DNA of 64,000 bases from positions 6,643,817 through 6,707,816 of the forward strand of contig RPFO01000080.1 of assembly GCA_009746045.1 (NCBI GenBank). The letters run 5' to 3'. A program made the translations under genes and the position numbers. The notes under the pieces are model-generated. The model was not told where the DNA came from. It worked only from the letters and a program-made list of their open reading frames with translations, and did not search any database. This document shows positions 1-12,595 of the stretch, piece after piece. Positions within the stretch are counted from its first letter, which is position 1, and every line of letters begins with the position of its first letter. The DNA comes from Mesostigma viride. Lineage: Eukaryota; Streptophyta; Mesostigmatophyceae; Mesostigmatales; Mesostigmataceae.

Positions 1-65
1 TGCAGGTCAGATTTAGTGATGACCCTTCCCTTACCCTGAACCAGGCCCCTGCCCATCCTGCAACC

Positions 66-1519
66 TTGGCTCAACCCCCCAGCAGGTCCTCACTAACTAA
101 CAATGTTTCTAGGCCTCCTTCCCACCCTGTGCCTTCCATGCCTGCTCTTAACACGGGTCGTGCCTCTGCCCCTGTCGGTCCTTCTGGGCGCCCTAGTGCA
201 GTTCCCTTTTACCCACCTGCTTCCTGGTCCTACCCTGAGACGGCCTATGAGGCAGCCCAGGTCCCTACCCGTGTGGCTGATTTAGAAGTTAATAGTGATT
301 TCAGCACCATGCCCCTAGATGATAGAAATTATGATCATTTTGCCTATTCCTCTCTTCGTGAGCAATATACTGTCCCCTTCTCTTATGGGCACCAGCCTGA
401 AACGGTGGCCCCTTCTAGACCCCTACCCAAGACTTTCCTCTTCCTTCCTTCTATCCCGCTTATGTAGCAGTGGAAGATAGTGGCCCTATGGGAAAAACTG
501 ACTCTTCTAATCCCCCTAAGCCCCCTGCTCTTCCCCTCTTTGCTAACCTTCCCAAGCTGGATGTCAAGTCTACCCCTCAACAGTTTTTCACCTTTATTAT
601 GTTGCTTACCCAGAACACGGAGTCGTGGCAGAATCATAATAGATGGCGTCTTTCTGATGCTGTATTAGTTCCTCACTATCTTACAACCTGTATTACTCCT
701 GAGCTTGCTAACCTCATTCAGTGTGAGTCTTTGGCCTCTCATGCCTACCCTAACTCTGTAGCAGAATTGTTTAAGCATTTAGAGAACCATTTAGTCCCTC
801 CTGATTCAGATTGGCAGGATAGATTAGCCTTTGGTACCTTGCAGCAGGGTACTAAATCATTTAAGGAGTATATGAAAGAGTTTGATGCTCAGATGGTACG
901 AATTAGGGATTTGTCGGGTGCAGAAGTACGTGCTCGCTTCCTCCAAGGCCTCAGTAGACCCTTATTACGTGAAGTCAAGCGCCAGTTCTCTGCCTACCGT
1001 TTTACTGATCTGCCCCTCAAGCATGTGCGCCAGCATCTCTTGCGTGTAGCAGATTTCTTCACCACCCCTTCTCTTCCTACCCGTTCCCGTATTAATAATA
1101 TTATCCTTACCCCTGAGGAGGAGAACTCCTATGTAGAAGAATTAGATATCTGTGTTACTGACCTTTCAGCCCTTGATGTCTCTCATATCACATGCTATCA
1201 TTGTAAGGAAGTAGGTCATCTTAAACGTGAGTGCCCCAAGTTCCTTTCGGGTGCTCCCCCTCATCCCGACGCTCGCCCTCCTCGTACCCCTCAGCGTGCT
1301 CCTATTCGTCCTACTTCAGGACGCATTCCCTCAGCTACCCCTAGTAGGCTGAATGCTGTGCAGCAGGCCCCCAGGGTTCCCCTATGATAATCAGGCTCCC
1401 GCACCCTCTTCGCTCCCTCGTGACCCTCCAGCAGTGGCTTTTTCGCCAGGGTCTTCTTCGGGGTTAGTTCCTATGGATTTGGGGGGGAGGGGGAACAGTA
1501 GGCCTGTCAGCCGGGGGTA
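66..1519 (+). pseudogene. gag: gag of Gypsy copy G1a (frameshifted)
   Basis: Capsid polyprotein of the retrotransposon, which would assemble cytoplasmic virus-like particles. A Pro/Ser-rich N-terminal part (66-467) is followed in another frame by the retrotransposon gag domain (from about 470). A CCHC zinc knuckle of the form CYHCKEVGHLKREC lies near 1192-1240. Compared with the copy at 24590-26347, one T is missing near 435 and there are base differences near 1365. These break what should be a single frame ending at the TAA near 1517. The C-terminus is Pro/Arg-rich. The G-rich tract at 1480-1497 sits in the gag/pol overlap. Confidence 0.8.
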
Positions 1520-1534
1520 ACCTGGACAGGTCCT

Positions 1535-4067
1535 TAGATAGTACCCCAGATAAAAATTTTTGCCTGCCTGTTTTTATAACCTCTGTAGGAGCTGAATCTT
1601 CCCTACCACTACGTGTGCGTCCTCTTATGTTCTTGAATGGTGGTTTAACCGTCCCTCACACTGTTGTAGACCCTTTCTTGCATGCTGATGAACTCTTGAA
1701 TGTCTCTGTGTTGGTAGATAGCGGTGCGGCTAGCTCCTTTGTGAGCGAGGCCCTAGTTAGGCGTTTAGGACTAGTCCCTACCCCTCACACCAAACCCGTT
1801 ACTGTTCATTATGCTGATGGTCGCACCAGTCATTCCCCGGGTACGGTGTCCCTTCCCATGGTTATACAAGGACGTACTGTCAACCTGACGGCCACTATAG
1901 GCCCTATCACTACCGCTGATGTATTACTAGGATTAGATTGGCACCAGGATAATAAGATTACTATTAATTATGATACCATGGTCATTTGGTTTCCAGATAG
2001 CTCTTACTGGGTACCTGAACGTCATTATAGATTGGAAAATTTATCCTTGGTAGATATTACTCCTCCTACACCTGTTGATCCTCCTGTAAGACCTATACCT
2101 GAAGTATTAATGTCCAATGATGAGTTGCGTTCTGAACTAAAGGAATATGGATATTTATTATGTATGTTCCTTCAGTTAGAAGTACAGGAGATACCTATCA
2201 CTAATAATAGTGTGGATATAGATATAAACACAGTGGATACAATAGGAGTGGGATTTACTGAAAATGAAATAGTAAGATACATGGCTGTGATAGATTCCTC
2301 AAAGTTTTTGAAGAAAAGACTCCTTCTTATCCTCCTCCTCGTTCTGTTTTACACCGTGTAGTTATCAAGGACGGTGCAGTTCCTACGCACTCTCCGATGT
2401 ATAGAATGGGCCCTACCGAGTTAAAGGAACTAAAACAGATTTTAGTGTCATTATTAGAAGCAGGATTGATAGAGCCTAGTAACTCCCCCTACTCAGCTGG
2501 TGTCCTGTTAGTTCCTAAGCCAAATGGCAAGTTTCGCCTAGTTACTGATTATAGGAAGTTGAATGATATTACTGTGAAGTCTAAATACCCTCTACCTCGT
2601 ATTGATGATATATTTAATAAGGTTAAAGGTTCCACTTGTTTCACAGTACTGGATTGTGCGGATGGTTTTTGGCAGTTGCGGATAGCTCCTGAGGATTGCC
2701 ATAAAACCGCCTTTGCTACCCCTTTTGGTCATTACCAGTTTAGAGTAGCGGCTATGGGACTCTGTAACTCGCCTGCCTCTTTTCAAATGTTAATGAATGA
2801 AGTGCTTAGACCTGTTATGGGAAATTCTCATCTTCCTCAGGTGTCCTCTGATCTAAAGGATCCTTCCTTCTCCTCTGTTTCTTTATCTGAGCATGACCGT
2901 TCTTGTGCTCAAGCTTACTTAGATGATATTCTTATTTACTCTCCTGATTTTGAAACGCACCTACGTGATTTAAAGAAAGTATTAGAAATAATGGCTGAAA
3001 ATTCTTTGTGGGCGCGCCGTGCTAAAGTGCGTTCGGGTAGGAGTGTCCCATTTTTAGGGCACGTTCTGTCAGATGCCGGGGTCGCTACCGACCCGGATAA
3101 AACTAAGTCAATTCAGGAATGGCCTACTCCTACCGACGTTAAAGGTGTACGTAGTTTCCTAGGAATTGCTTCTTACTATAGGCGTTTTATCCCGCGTTTC
3201 GCAACTATAGCAGCCCCTATTAATCATTTATTAAAGAAGGATATCCCCTTTGTTTGGAGTAGTGAATGTCAGTCGGCTTTTCAGTGCCTAAAATCCCTAC
3301 TCCTTTCCCCTCCTGTACTCATCCTACCGGATACTACTAAACCCTTTGTTGTGGCTACAGATGCTAGTAAAGTAGCTATAGGTGGTGTCCTTCTCCAGGA
3401 TCAGGGTCAGGGCTTACAGCCAATTGAGTATATCTCTAGGACAATGCTCCCTGCGGAGCGTAACTATCCCGTACACCAGCAGGAACTCTTAGCTGTGGTG
3501 TATTGTTGCCACGCGTGGCAGCACTTCCTTAAAGGTGCTCAATTTGATGTCTGCCTGAATGAACCCTGTGAGCTAGATCCTTATAGGTTAGTTATCCAAA
3601 CGGATCATCGTCCCCTTACCCATCTTCTCTCCCAACCCAACCTTACCCCTCGGCAAGCGCGCTGGATGGAATTTTTAGCACAGTTTTCCCCTTTTAAACT
3701 TCAGTATGTCAAGGGTGTAGATAACATAGTACCAGATGCACTCTCTCGTCGTGCAGACTATTCCTTCTTCGAGGACCTTGATGTTCTCAATACTACTCTA
3801 GTTCCTACTACTATGGGTGTAACCCCTTATGGTGAACTACCTGATGATGAATCCTATGCCTACCTCTTTCATACAGCTGTTCGCATGCCTGATCTCCTTT
3901 CTCACGTAGGACTCTCTCTCCCGTGTGAGGCCCTTCCCGTGGCCTCGGTGGGGGGGGAGGGGAAAAATAAAATTTCTATACCGCTTAGCCATATAGCGAC
4001 TAGGTCAGGAAAGTCTTATGAAAACGTAGTCCCTCTAGGACCTCCCCTTCTCTTGGCAAGGCGGTAG
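1535..4067 (+). pseudogene. pol: pol of Gypsy copy G1a: protease, RT, RNase H
   Basis: Aspartic protease with LVDSGAASSF and the closing LLGLDW motif (1615-2361). After a one-base break near 2310 comes reverse transcriptase with LVTDYRKLN, FATPFGHYQF and the YLDD catalytic box near 2919. RNase H follows, with VATDAS, QELLAV, TDHRPLTHLL and PDALSR. The RT has about 30 extra residues between the MNEVL helix and YLDD. The reading frame runs past the RNase H into the linker to integrase, to 4067. This indicates that the intact pol is one continuous ORF, and that copies stopping at the G/A tract near 3950 carry indels. Confidence 0.85.
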
Positions 4068-4262
4068 GAGATCTCTTTAAACCTGTTCTGGATACTTCTG
4101 TAGCGATGCCTACCTCTGATCTTGAACGCCTTATTAGTAGATTTACGGCCACTGAGCCGGAAGCATTAGCTGCCATTGCTGCACATCCCCAACAATTAGG
4201 CAAGCACCCTTGTAAATTTGTAGGTGGGTTTTATATGTGCAGATAGCAGATTCTCCCCCTCA

Positions 4263-4287
4263 NNNNNNNNNNNNNNNNNNNNNNNNN
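4263..4287. other. Assembly gap, 25 N
   Basis: Exactly 25 N bases. The left flank is the start of the integrase region of one Gypsy copy. The right flank is the middle of gag of another near-identical copy, so the join does not reflect a known element structure. A fixed-length gap between overlapping repeats suggests a scaffolding placeholder. Confidence 0.98.
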
Positions 4288-4293
4288 TGAGCA

Positions 4294-5107
4294 TTGCTGA
4301 ACCCAATCAAGTGTGAGTCTTTGGCCTCTCATGCCTACCCTAACTCTGTAGCAGAATTGTTTAAGCATTTAGAGAACCATTTAGTCCCTCCTGATTCAGA
4401 TTGGCAGGATAGATTAGCCTTTGTACTTGCAGCAGGTACTAAATCATTTAAGGAGTATATGAAAGAGTTTGCTGCTCAGATGGTACGAATTAGGGATTTG
4501 TCGGGTGCAGAAGTACGTGCTCGCTTCCTCCAAGGCCTCAGTGAACCTTATTACGTGAAGTCAAGCGCCAGTTCTCTGCCTACCGTTTTACTGATCTGCC
4601 CCTCAAGCCATGTGCGCCAGCATCTCTTGCGTGTAGCAGATTTCTCACCACCCCTTCTCTTCCTACCCGTTCCCGTATTAATAATATTATCCTTACCCTG
4701 AAGAGGAGAACTCCATTGTAGAAGAATTAGATATCTGTGTTACTGACCTCTCAGCCCTTGATGTCTCTCATATCACATGCTATCATTGTAAGGAAGTAGG
4801 TCATCTTAAACGTGAGTGCCCAAGTTCCTTTCGGGTGCTCCCCCTCATCCGACGCTCGCCCTCCTCGTACCCCTCAGCGTGTCCTATTCGTCCTACTTCA
4901 GGACGCATTCCCTCAGCTACCCCTAGTAGGCTGAATGCTGTGCAGGCAGGGCCCCAGGGTTCCCCTATGATAATCAGGCTCCCGCACCCTCTTCGCTCCC
5001 TCGTGACCCTCCAGCAGTGGCTTTTTCGCCAGGGTCTTCTTCGGGGTTAGTTCCTATGGATTTGGGGGGGAGGGGGAACAGTAGGCCTGTCAGCCGGGGG
5101 TAACCTG
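4294..5107 (+). pseudogene. gag: gag fragment of Gypsy copy G1b
   Basis: C-terminal two thirds of the same gag as at 470-1519, truncated at the gap. It is broken by many single-base losses in short homopolymers, for example around 4423, 4435, 4550 and 4690. The zinc knuckle coding sequence survives near 4780-4825. The density of one-base losses is higher than in the other copies, as expected of unpolished sequence at a contig end. Confidence 0.8.
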
Positions 5108-5133
5108 GACAGGTCCTTAGATAGTACCCCAGA

Positions 5134-7575
5134 TAAAAATTTTTGCCTGCCTGTTTTTATAACCTCTGTAGGAGCTGAATCTTCCCTACCACTACGTGTG
5201 CGTCCTCTTATGTTCTTGAATGGTGGTTTAACCGTCCCTCACACTGTTGTAGACCCTTTTGCATGCTGATGAACTCTTGAATGTCTCTGTGTTGGTAGAT
5301 AGCGGTGCGGCTAGCTCCTTTGTGAGCGAGGCCCTAGTTAGGCGTTTAGGACTAGTCCCTACCCCTCACACCAAACCTGTCACTGTTCATTATGCTGATG
5401 GTCGCACCAGTCATTCCCCGGGTACGGTGTCCCTTCCCCTGGTCATACAAGGACGTACTGTCAACCTGACGGCCACTATAGGCCCTATCACTACCGCTGA
5501 TGTATTACTAGGATTAGATTGGCACCAGGATAATAAGATTACTATTAATTATGATACCATGGTCATTTGGTTTCCAGATAGCTCTTACTGGGTACCGGAA
5601 CGTCATTATAGATTGGAAAATTTATCCTTGGTAGATATTACTCCTCCTACACCTGTTGATCCTCCTGTAAGACCTATACCTGAAGTATTAATGTCCAATG
5701 ATGAGTTGCGTTCTGAACTAAAGGAATATGGATATTTATTATGTATGTTCCTTCAGTTAGAAGTACAGGAGATACCTATCACTAATAATAGTGTGGATAT
5801 AGATATAAACACAGTGGATACAATAGGAGTGGGATTTACTGAAAATGAAATAGTAAGATACATGGCTGTGATAGATTCCTCAAAGTTTTTGAAGAAAAGA
5901 CTCCTTCTTATCCTCCTCCTCGTTCTGTTTTACACCGTGTAGTTATCAAGGACGGTGCAGTTCCTACGCACTCTCCGATGTATAGAATGGGCCCTACCGA
6001 GTTAAAGGAACTAAAACAGATTTTAGTGTCATTATTAGAAGCAGGATTGATAGAGCCTAGTAACTCCCCTACTCAGCTGGTGTCCTGTTAGTTCCTAAGC
6101 CAAATGGCAAGTTTCGCCTAGTTACTGATTATAGGAAGTTGAATGATATTACTGTGAAGTCTAAATACCCTCTACCTCGTATTGATGATATATTTAATAA
6201 GGTTAAAGGTTCCACTTGTTTCACAGTACTGGATTGTGCGGATGGTTTTTGGCAGTTGCGGATAGCTCCTGAGGATTGCCATAAAACCGCCTTTGCTACC
6301 CCTTTTGGTCATTACCAGTTTAGAGTAGCGGCTATGGGACTCTGTAACTCGCCTGCCTCTTTTCAAATGTTAATGAATGAAGTGCTTAGACCTGTTATGG
6401 GAAATTCTCACCTTCCTCAGGTGTCCTCTGATTTAAAGGATCCTTCCTTCTCCTCTGTTTCTTTATCTGAGCATGACCGTTCTTGTGCTCAAGCTTACTT
6501 AGATGATATTCTTATTTACTCTCCTGATTTTGAAACGCACCTACGTGATTTAAAGAAAGTATTAGAAATAATGGCTGAAAATTCTTTGTGGGCGCGCCGT
6601 GCTAAAGTTCGTTCGGGTAGGAGTGTCCCATTTTTAGGGCACGTTCTGTCAGATGCCGGGGTCGCTACCGACCCGGATAAAACTAAGTCAATTCAGGAAT
6701 GGCCTACTCCTACCGACGTTAAAGGTGTACGTAGTTTCCTAGGAATTGCTTCTTACTATAGGCGTTTTATCCCGCGTTTCGCAACTATAGCAGCCCCTAT
6801 TAATCATTTATTAAAGAAGGATATCCCCTTTGTTTGGAGTAGTGAATGTCAGTCGGCTTTTCAGTGCCTAAAATCCCTACTCCTTTCCCCTCCTGTACTC
6901 ATCCTACCGGATACTACTAAACCCTTTGTTGTGGCTACAGATGCTAGTAAAGTAGCTATAGGTGGTGTCCTTCTCCAGGATCAGGGTCAGGGCTTACAGC
7001 CAATTGAGTATATCTCTAGGACAATGCTCCCTGCGGAGCGTAACTATCCCGTACACCAGCAGGAACTCTTAGCGGTGGTGTATTGTTGCCACGCGTGGCA
7101 GCACTTTCTTAAAGGTGCTCAATTTGATGTCTGCCTGAATGAACCCTGTGAGCTAGATCCTTATAGGTTAGTTATCCAAACGGATCATCGTCCCCTTACC
7201 CATCTTCTCTCCCAACCCAACCTTACCCCTCGGCAAGCGCGCTGGATGGAATTTTTAGCACAGTTTTCCCCTTTTAAACTTCAGTATGTCAAGGGTGTAG
7301 ATAACATAGTACCAGATGCACTCTCTCGTCGTGCAGACTATTCCTTTTTCGAGGACCTTGATGTTCTCAATACTACTCTAGTTCCTACTACTATGGGTGT
7401 AACCCCTTATGGTGAACTACCTGATGATGAATCCTATGCCTACCTCTTTCATACAGCTGTTCGCATGCCTGATCTCCTTTCTCACGTAGGACTCTCTCTC
7501 CCGTGTGAGGCCCTTCCCGTGGCCTCGGTGGGGGGGAGGGGAAAAATAAAATTTCTATACCGCTTAGCCATATAG
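5134..7575 (+). pseudogene. pol: pol of Gypsy copy G1b: protease, RT, RNase H
   Basis: The protease (LVDSGAASSF) is open at 5259-5942. RT and RNase H, with YLDD near 6507, are open at 6139-7575, and the RT N-terminus is cut by a one-base loss near 6068. Protein sequence is almost identical to the copies at 2397-4067 and 26178-28796. The frame closes just after the G-rich tract near 7530, where the number of G and A residues differs between copies. The enzyme would copy the element RNA inside virus-like particles. Confidence 0.85.
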
Positions 7576-7685
7576 CGACTAGGTCAGGAAAGTCTTATGA
7601 AAACGTAGTCCCTCTAGGACCTCCCCTTCTCTTTGGCAAGGCGGTAGGAGATCTCTTTAAACCTGTTCTGGATACTTCTGTAGCG

Positions 7686-9209
7686 ATGCCTACCTCTGAT
7701 CTTGAACGCCTTATTAGTAGATTTACGGCCACTGAGCCGGAAGCATTAGCTGCCATTGCTGCACATCCCCAACAATTAGGCAAGCACCCTTGTAAATTTG
7801 TAGGTGGGTTTTTATATGTGCAGATAGCAGATTCTCCCCCTCAATGGCGCCTGTATGTCCCTCCTATCTGTCGCTCCTCCTTGCTCTTTGAGTTGCATGA
7901 CTTAGCTGCTCATCAGGGTGGTAAACGGGTACGGGACCTAGTAGCCCGCTCTTATTACTGGCCTTCCCTTTATAAGGATGTAGATGAGTATGTTAGAACT
8001 TGTCAATCTTGCCAGGAATGAAACCCAATAATGTAGGACAGATAGCAGAACCTAGGACCTTGCCTGACCCCATCATGCCTTGGGATTCTATCATGATGGA
8101 TTTTGTAGGACCTTTTAGAAAGAATGATAGGGGCAATGCCCAAATCCTTGTGTTCATAGATCGTTTTACTCGTATGTGCCATCTCGTGCCGTGTCCTTTA
8201 GAACTCACCGCACGTGATTGCGCACGCCTATACCTCAATAATGTATACAGATATCATGGTTTGAGTAGGCAGTTTATTAGTGATAAGGATAAGTTATTTA
8301 CCTCAGATTTTTGGCAGCAGTTTTTCGCTGCCATCGGTACCAAGGTTACCTACGGTACTGCCTACCACTCCTCCTCCTCTCATTTAGTAGAGCGTCTTAA
8401 TAGGGTAGTAGAAGAAGCGCTTAGGCACTATGTTAATGGCTCGGGAAGTGATTGGGAGGATTATTTATGTTTGGTAGAGTTCTCCCTCAACAATTGTCCC
8501 CAAGCTGCGCATGGATATACGCCCTTCTTCTTAGATACTGGTAGACAGCCCCTTACCCCTACCTCTCTCTTAGCTAGTCCTCTACGGGACAAGGATGATG
8601 TGTCCCGAGATACTGTAGAAGGTGTACAGTCCTTACTAGATAGAATGAAAACTGCTCATGACCACGCGATCTCAGGGTACCAAAAAGCTCAGTCTAAGTA
8701 CCTTGCTAGGTTGCGTGCCTCCTTAGATAGAAGAGCACCTGAGATAGAAATAGGAGATCTAGTATTAGTAGAAGGCCCCCGTGTTGGCCGTTTTGCTCAT
8801 AAGTTTGAAGCAGAACTTAAGGTCAAACTTAGGCCCGCCTTCTTAGGACCCTTCCATGTGTTGTCTAGGTAGGAAATTTCTTATATAAAGTCGATATCCC
8901 TACCTCTTGGCAAACGCATTCAAACACCTTCCATAGGAGCCAGCTTAAACTGTACCACCCTAGTACGTTCGCTGGCAGGGAGTTAGCGCCTGCCCCTTTA
9001 GAGCATAACCCTGACACTGGGGAAGTAGAAGACGAAGTAGAAAGCATCGTGGCCCATAGAGATATCAAAAAGGGCCGCGGTACCCAGCGTCAGTATAAAG
9101 TGAAGTGGATGTATGCTCGTAGTGAAGTAGATAAGGTTGGTATACGGAGAGTGAGCTAGATGGGTGTAGTCGCCTGCTGCAGGAATATAAAACCCTGCAC
9201 AAGCTCTAG
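7686..9209 (+). pseudogene. pol (IN): Integrase with C-terminal chromodomain, copy G1b
   Basis: HHCC zinc-binding module (ELHDLAAHQGG...CQSCQ), DDE integrase core, GPF/Y-type module and a C-terminal chromodomain with QYKVKWMYA. Three single-base losses relative to the 28932-30458 copy split the frame: near 8020 (AA for AAA), near 8870 (GG for GGG) and near 9138 (TT for TTT). All are homopolymer shortenings. The stop is the TAG at 9207-9209, 76 bases before the ATG of the next ORF. Confidence 0.85.
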
Positions 9210-9260
9210 TTGTAGGCTTCTCCTCTCTTATGTTATGTCTGCTGTCGACGGGTGGTTGGT

Positions 9261-9279
9261 TGTCCCCTCCCCTCCGCAG
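9261..9279 (+). promoter_or_regulatory. Candidate splice acceptor before the third ORF (G1b)
   Basis: Polypyrimidine run ending in CCGCAG, 5 nt before the ATG of the third ORF. It is identical to the site at 30511-30529 in the complete element. The conservation and the spacing to the start codon suggest a subgenomic spliced message; this is inference. Confidence 0.45.
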
Positions 9280-9284
9280 CCGTC

Positions 9285-11605
9285 ATGTCAGAGCCTACCC
9301 CTCCGGCTGAGAGCCCGCTGCCGTCCCTGCCCCTACCGGACCCTGAGCTGTACTTCGAGGCCCTTCCGGGCCGTTGGGTGTCACGGTCCAGTTTCCCGGG
9401 TGGCGTCGTGCATCCGGCCCTCCAGGCCCAGCATGCGGGTAGTCAGGGCGGCTCTCTTCGGGGTCACGTGGTACGGTCCTTCCCCTGCTGAACCGCATCA
9501 GCTTGTTTTGCACGGGTTCGACGATGCCGGCCACTGTTTGCTAGAATGTGGCTCCAGCTGTCCAGCCCTGGGACAGATAGCTGCGATTCTCCAGTGCCCC
9601 AGGGTGTTTTCCTACCTTTCTACCCCTGTGGGCCGCTCCTGCCTACGGGATGTGTTCCCCTGGCTTCCGGCCGAGGGTGATGCGGAAATGGATGAGAACC
9701 CCTGCGACCTTTACGGGCCGTAGAGTTCATGGAGATAGCAGACCAGAACGCGGGCGTAGGATTGGGCGACCCTACCCTACGGACGCGCCGGTAGAGGCGC
9801 AGTATTCCCCTGAGTATTCGGCCTCCCCTGCGGCGTCCTCCTCTTCAGTGTCGGCGCCTTCCCCTGTCCCGTCTTCACCGAGGTCGGTCCTGTGCGCATC
9901 GGTGGAGCCTACCCCTTCGGGCTCTGGTCGTGAGCCTGATCCTCTTGCGGCGACAGTTTCTGCGATGCAGGCGCAGATCCAGTCCCTGACGGCGGCCTTC
10001 GGGGCCTTCATGGCGGCCCAGGCGCACGCTCCAGCCACGCCAGGTGGGGTGTCTGTTGCAGCTGTGCCCCCTTCCCCTTCGGTCGCCTCGACGTCTACGG
10101 GTCCGACCGTGTCGCACGAGCCCTCGGCGTCTGCGGTTCCCTCTGGTGCTGCAGCTCCTACGCCTTCGGCTACCGCTGCGCCTGCTACTGACGTACCTGC
10201 GCCTCGGCGCGAGTCCGCCGTCCCAGTGGCAGCGCCCGCCGCCGCCGCGTCCGAGCCGCCCACCACGTCAGCGCCGCCCTCGCGGGGTTTCTTCAGCGAC
10301 CCGGGCGGTCTTCCCAGGCTTTGGGAGGGCGGTCCTCCGCAGAGGATCCCGGTGCCTGACTGGAGCTTGGACGGTAACCAGTCGTATGCCGGATTGCCTG
10401 TCCCCACGGGTCCTATTTTCAACATGTGGCCTGGTGGTGCTCCACCCCCAGAGACCGGCGCGCCAGTTGCGGAGGCGGGTCCGTCGCGACCCCCTGCGGC
10501 ATCGGGTCCGACGCGGCCCCCTGTTGTACCGGCACCTTCTGCGCCTGTGCCGGTTCCTACCCCTTCGTCGGCCCCTGCCCCTTCGGCCCCGCGGTCTTTG
10601 GCTGCGGTTGTTCGGTCCAGTGGCTCTGACCCGCGCGCCACCCGCGCTGCCGATTCCCTTCGGGAGTTGTCAGAGGGCGATCGGGATCGGGCCCCTTCTG
10701 TGGTGCATGCGACTCCGGAGTCGCGCGACACGCCTGTCTTCGGGTATGGTATGTCTGCGCTCGCTTGCCGCCAGTGTGACCTGCCGCGCGCCTCCGCCGA
10801 GCTGGCCATTTCGCCCATGTCCTACGGGTTCTCCCAGGTGTGTCGGGCGCCGCGGGACCGTAACCTACCAGTTGAGACTGATCGGCCTCCTTTCGACATG
10901 GTTATTTTGGCTGATCCGGTGTTCCAGGGTGAGATCCTGGTTCGGCGCGTCCTGTACCGCTGGGCGCGGCGCCACAATGACTTGGACACCTACGGCGGGT
11001 TCCAGTGGGCTTACCCTCCGCCTCTGGGCATTATGGCCTCAGATGCTCTTACGGTAGATTTTCCTGCGGTGCCGGGTGCCACGTACAGCACCGTCCTTCA
11101 GCCCATCCTAGAGTGGGATGCCCGTCGTCCAGCGCCCATCCCGGGCCAGGGTTTGGACTCTCGGGGTCATCCTCCTCCCCGGGCTAGCGACTACCTCGAG
11201 ACGTTCGGGTCGCGACAGTGTGCCCGCCGGTGGCGCTCCCGCGAGATTCGGCATATCCGGTTGTGGCCGTCCAACGTGGAGCCCCTGGTAGATCTGTTTT
11301 TCCCGACGGGTATGCGCCCTCGGATCCGGTATCATCGCCTGCTCCTTCGGGCTCTCTGCCTGATCGCGGTAGAGCCTTTCCTACGCCTCTTTGCCTGCGG
11401 TTTCCTGGACTGGGCCCGGGGCCAGGTCGTTCTTACACAGCATAGGTACTACTGGGCCTTCCTGGGCCTTTTCCCTGACGGCGTGTGGGCCGATGTTTTC
11501 CTCACTGTAGATAGGCACGACAATGCTGAGGATGTGTCTCACTACCAGGCTTACCTGGATGTCCTGCTGGCCTCCCGTGGTACCTACCAGACGGATGGCC
11601 ATTAG
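9285..11605 (+). pseudogene. Orphan third ORF (ORF3) of the Gypsy element, copy G1b
   Basis: Large protein of about 770 residues encoded after integrase; I do not recognise the family. The N-terminal domain (about 150 residues, Cys-containing, LFGVTWYGPSP, HGFDDAGHCLL) is followed by a Pro/Ala/Ser-rich spacer of about 300 residues. The C-terminal domain is well conserved (CRQCDLPRA, ILVRRVLYRWARRHNDLDTY, WRSREIRHIRLWPSNVEPL, hydrophobic LLLRALCLIAVEPFLRLFAC). The frame from about 9737 to 11605 is open; the first 450 bases are split by two one-base indels near 9440 and 9710. GC content is clearly higher than in gag-pol, which hints at separate origin. Conservation with 30535-32843 argues for selection. 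An envelope-like, accessory or captured host protein are all possible. Confidence 0.75.
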
Positions 11606-11615
11606 ATAGAGGGCC

Positions 11616-12241
11616 TTAGGAGTTAACGTAAAGGATTTACGTTAGATGGATAGAGATTGTTACGCTCTTTCCAACGGCACCTTGAACGCCTCATTTGGTT
11701 AAGGAACGTAAAAGTTATGACGTTTCCTAGGCTGTGCCGACAGTACCCGGCGCGCCACTGTGGGCGCGTACGGACACAGGATGTACAAGTGTCACTTTGA
11801 TAGTCCGCAGGACGTTGACAGGACTTGTACAGGACTTGATGGTCAATTGATAGGTAGGCGCACTGTAGCGCGCCAGGACCTATGAGACAGTTGATGCTGA
11901 CTAGTGTACGGATAGGTCCACAGGACTAGCCGTATGGACAATTGATAGATCTGCGCGCCAAAGGCGTGCCAGAGTCTGTGTAATCAATTGATTGACAGTT
12001 CAGCTGTGACAGTGCAGCTGAATACTTGGACGCGTCCCTAGCAAGCTATATGAGTGACTTGGTCACACTGGGGCGCTAGCTCTTGCGTGCACGCTCTCTT
12101 GGCATAACGACCCTGTCGTCTGTGCTACGTGCAGTCTCGGACTTGACGTGACTTACGTCTGTGTTTGCTCATTATAATAAAGGCAACTTTCCTGCAAGAG
12201 CCATGGATTCCCTCGGTGGTAAACTCTCATTCAACTTTAGG
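11616..12241 (+). mobile_element. Solo LTR of the Copia-type family, with TTAGG target duplication
   Basis: The LTR occupies 11621-12236. It begins AGTTAACGTAAAGG and ends TTCAACT, flanked by TTAGG at 11616-11620 and 12237-12241. The complete Gypsy element lacks this segment at the same point (32859-32863), which gives the empty site. The sequence matches, in reverse orientation, the LTRs at 53820-54436 and 61018-61634. It marks past LTR-LTR recombination inside the Gypsy 3' UTR. Confidence 0.93.
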
Positions 12242-12582
12242 CCCGACCTGAGGGTGTTGTCCCTCCGGTATGTAGAGTCGCCCTCATGTTCTGGCCAGTT
12301 GACTGGTCGTTCTTGGTCCTTGGTGCTGATTGGTTTACTCTGTGTGTCCTGCCCAGTGCCGTTCCCCCCGGCAAGGACTTTGTTCCAGGCAGTTAGGGGA
12401 ACCTACCACCAGGCTTGGTGCTGGCTAACCCTACACCTCCAGGCGTGGTGGTGGAGACCGTGTGAACTATTGGTGCTTTGTATCTTGGATGGCCTGCCGA
12501 CTGTGTTAGTGTGTGCTGGGTGCATTAGGTTTCCTACCCCTTGTTTTCCTCCCTGTGCGTAGGGAGAGGGCTCCCTACCTTT

Positions 12583-12595
12583 GTGGGGGGGGAGG
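12583..12595 (+). other. Polypurine tract, Gypsy copy G1b
   Basis: Run of G residues ending GGAGG immediately before the 3' LTR. This is the expected site of plus-strand priming. Confidence 0.8.

Larger units (their letters stand above)
1..4262 (+). mobile_element. Ty3/Gypsy chromovirus-type element, partial copy G1a
   Basis: Partial LTR retrotransposon containing gag (from just after the Asn-rich N-terminus), protease, reverse transcriptase and RNase H. It stops at an assembly gap at the start of integrase. The 5' LTR and leader lie outside the window. It is near-identical to the copy after the gap and to the complete element at 22968-33791. The break falls at the gap rather than at a natural end, so this half is either a second copy or the same locus assembled twice. 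Confidence 0.9.

Noticed and set aside
9772-10818. 348-codon minus-strand ORF
   Set aside because: Antisense shadow of the GC-rich ORF3 spacer; the plus-strand frame is conserved with 31020-31930.
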